A DNA stretch of 46,684 nucleotides from Microcystis wesenbergii FACHB-1317 (lineage in GTDB: Bacteria; Cyanobacteriota; Cyanobacteriia; Cyanobacteriales; Microcystaceae). The notes below the pieces were generated by a model, which saw only the letters and a program-made list of their open reading frames with translations, did no database searches and was not told the origin of the DNA. This document shows, one piece after another, positions 45,887 through 46,684 of this stretch. Each line of letters opens with the position of its first letter. Positions within the stretch are counted from its first letter, which is position 1. Position numbers and translations under genes: made by a program. The stretch lies in assembly GCF_014696875.1 (NCBI RefSeq), contig NZ_JACJQV010000168.1, forward strand, positions 1 to 46,684. Direction: 5' to 3'.

Positions 45887-45995
45887 TTAGCACAGCGTCA
45901 CCCATCGCAATTTAGATTAAACTGCTTTCAAAAAGGCAAAAGCTGCCTGGGACGCACCCTAGAAAATCTCAAAAAAAAATCGACCCGCCTTGTTT

Positions 45996-46059
45996 CAGTT
46001 ATCAGTTATCAGTTATCAGTTAACAGTGGGGAAAACTGATAACTGTTAACTGTTAACTG
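45996..46059. repeat. Inverted heptamer array next to the DGR-like variable region
   Basis: The left arm (45996-46021, CAGTTAT units) and right arm (46034-46059) are reverse complements at 24 of 26 positions, with a 12-base loop. It overlaps the stop codon of the FGE-fold gene, starting about five bases past the G8 run. It could form a hairpin or cruciform. Confidence 0.85.
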
Positions 46060-46490
46060 ATTAGGGGGGGGACGCACACCACCCGAAAACCGACGTAGTA
46101 GTAGTAGTCGCGGCGGAAGTAGGTGAAGTCGTAAGCGGAACGGCAGTAATTTGGAAAGTCGTACCAAGAACCGCCCCGCAGTATGTGATAATCATTATCA
46201 TTTGTCAGCCAAGCACTGCCATCCTTTGGCGCTCCGATATAGTTATTGTGCCAATTGTCTTCGCACCATTCCCAAACATTGCCACTCATATCATACAGTC
46301 CCCAAGCATTGGGCCTTTTCTGGCCCACAGGATGAGTTTTACCCCCAGAATTTCCGTCATACCAAGCGTAATCTTCTAACTGATTAGCATCATCACCGAA
46401 ATAAAAGCGAGTAGTAGTCCCCGCACGACAGGCATATTCCCATTCCGCTTCTGTGGGTAGGGCTGTTTCATTCTCCCATGAGAATATCAA
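46053..46490 (-). CDS. Formylglycine-generating-enzyme-fold protein, 5'-truncated; DGR target candidate
   Basis: A 145-residue C-terminal piece of an FGE-sulfatase/SUMF1-fold protein. It has [17 protein letters not shown], then [50 protein letters not shown], and a final LRGGSW...CRSA...VGFRVV block. The first half of the fold and any N-terminal domain are missing; a stop codon and ISAs1-like sequence lie upstream, so the gene was probably cut by the insertion. The C-terminal block is unusually rich in Tyr, Asp and Phe written with TAC, GAC and TTC. That is the signature of a variable protein of a diversity-generating retroelement, whose C-type-lectin-like fold displays hypervariable residues in a binding site. 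The frame opens at a TTG, so the translated start is uncertain. Confidence 0.8.
   Translation of the reverse strand: MIFSWENETALPTEAEWEYACRAGTTTRFYFGDDANQLEDYAWYDGNSGGKTHPVGQKRPNAWGLYDMSGNVWEWCEDNWHNNYIGAPKDGSAWLTNDNDYHILRGGSWYDFPNYCRSAYDFTYFRRDYYYYVGFRVVCVPPLIS
46071..46163 (-). other. Putative DGR variable region (VR) with 3' GC-rich end
   Basis: Read on the minus strand from 46163: TAC GAC TTT CCA AAT TAC, then the fixed CRSA, then TAC GAC TTC ACC TAC TTC, two CGC, GAC and four TAC, then the fixed GTC GGT TTT CGG GTG GTG TGC GTC. Fifteen codons are TAC, GAC, TTC/TTT or ACC. All are reachable from AAC or AAT by changing only adenines, and one AAT remains unchanged. The invariant GTCGGTTTTCGGGTGGTG segment would be the initiation-of-mutagenic-homing side. 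Template repeat and reverse transcriptase are not in the window. Confidence 0.7.
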
Positions 46491-46547
46491 AAGTAAAAGC
46501 GATCACTGTCAGGTAAAATGAGAAGTGAACGCGAACTTTTGAAACAT

Positions 46548-46684
46548 ATGTTGAGCTTAATAGAAAAACTAAAACAAGTCAAGGACTTTCGGAAAGATCA
46601 AGGAAAAAGACACCCTTTATGGATAGTATTAGTAGTAATAATACTGGGAACAATGCTAGGATACTCAGGTTATAGAGAGCTAGG
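46548..46684 (+). CDS. ISAs1-family transposase, N-terminus (runs off the window)
   Basis: The first 45 residues, MLSLIEKLKQVKDFRKDQGK, then HPLWIVLVVIILGTMLGYSGYREL, match the start of ISAs1-family (H-repeat-type) transposases with their DFR...R(H/Y)PL...LG...GY motif. The frame is open back to an ATG at 46518. The element's left end must lie between about 46491 and 46540, but no terminal inverted repeat can be defined without the other end. It is divergent from the truncated FGE-fold gene. Confidence 0.85.
   Translation, partial: MLSLIEKLKQVKDFRKDQGKRHPLWIVLVVIILGTMLGYSGYREL

Larger units (their letters stand above)
45540..46052. other. 513-bp spacer with hairpin, MITE and inverted heptamer array
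   Basis: In order it carries a 13-bp hairpin (45647-45675), a MITE-like unit (45706-45886), a TCTCAAAAAAAAATCGACCC repeat (45967-45986) and the inverted heptamer array (45996-46059). No gene is supported; the frame from 45627 runs through the hairpin and MITE. Confidence 0.6.

Overview
The window looks like chromosomal DNA of a unicellular, bloom-type cyanobacterium, most likely Microcystis or a close relative. This rests on cyanobacterial marker genes (Ycf35/DUF1257, zeta-carotene desaturase CrtQ, the NTRC-type thioredoxin reductase, a group 2 sigma factor, a PatD-like protein, DUF6761), many GCGATCGC (HIP1) octamers, and intergenic spaces packed with heptameric tandem arrays, MITE-like elements and transposon debris. 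The species assignment is inference; no rRNA or tRNA gene was seen.

Layout. 1-665: transposon debris (a frameshifted tnpB tail with its IS200/IS605 right end). 779-1832 (-): DUF2997, Ycf35 and ferredoxin genes. 2143-7623: saccharopine dehydrogenase-like enzyme, RluA-type pseudouridine synthase, small membrane proteins, a WecG/TagA/CpsF glycosyltransferase and a SufA/IscA protein. 7798-12329: a 1330-residue type IIG-like restriction-modification enzyme and a DUF29 gene framed by 39-bp direct repeats. 12661-25026: core metabolism and envelope genes (crtQ, a GT39-TPR membrane protein, leuC, a WecA/MraY-type transferase, a RelA/SpoT enzyme, a PatD-like gene, a fused peptide-ABC ATPase). 25082-29354: a MazEF-like pair, then glycosyltransferases around a broken PfpI gene. 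29761-33549: M48 protease, DUF6761, compact PBP4-type peptidase, ABC ATPase. 33598-36401: Uma2-fold protein and a DUF262/DUF1524 nuclease, a likely defence islet. 36629-43334: HAD hydrolase, NTRC, LON substrate-binding-domain protein, sigma factor, MTA phosphorylase, ureB and ureA (no ureC here). 43335-46684: a repeat-rich accessory end with HicBA, a DUF433/DUF5615 pair, MITEs, a formylglycine-generating-enzyme-fold gene fragment and the start of an ISAs1-family insertion sequence.

The most notable item is that last gene fragment (46053-46490, minus strand). Its C-terminal segment reads as the variable region of a diversity-generating retroelement (DGR): 15 of its codons are TAC, GAC, TTC/TTT or ACC, and an AAT is also present. 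All can be reached from AAC/AAT by changing adenines only, and they are interleaved with the conserved LRGGSW, CRSA and VGFRVV framework. A long inverted repeat built from the local heptamer repeat lies just downstream, where known DGR targets have homing-stimulating hairpins. No reverse transcriptase or template repeat is visible in the window, and the gene's 5' part is missing next to the ISAs1 element. The intergenic repeats hold the second set of observations: every tandem array has a 7-bp period whatever its sequence, a 26-bp palindrome recurs with compensating changes in both arms, and one MITE end supplies the apparent ribosome binding site of the M48 protease gene.
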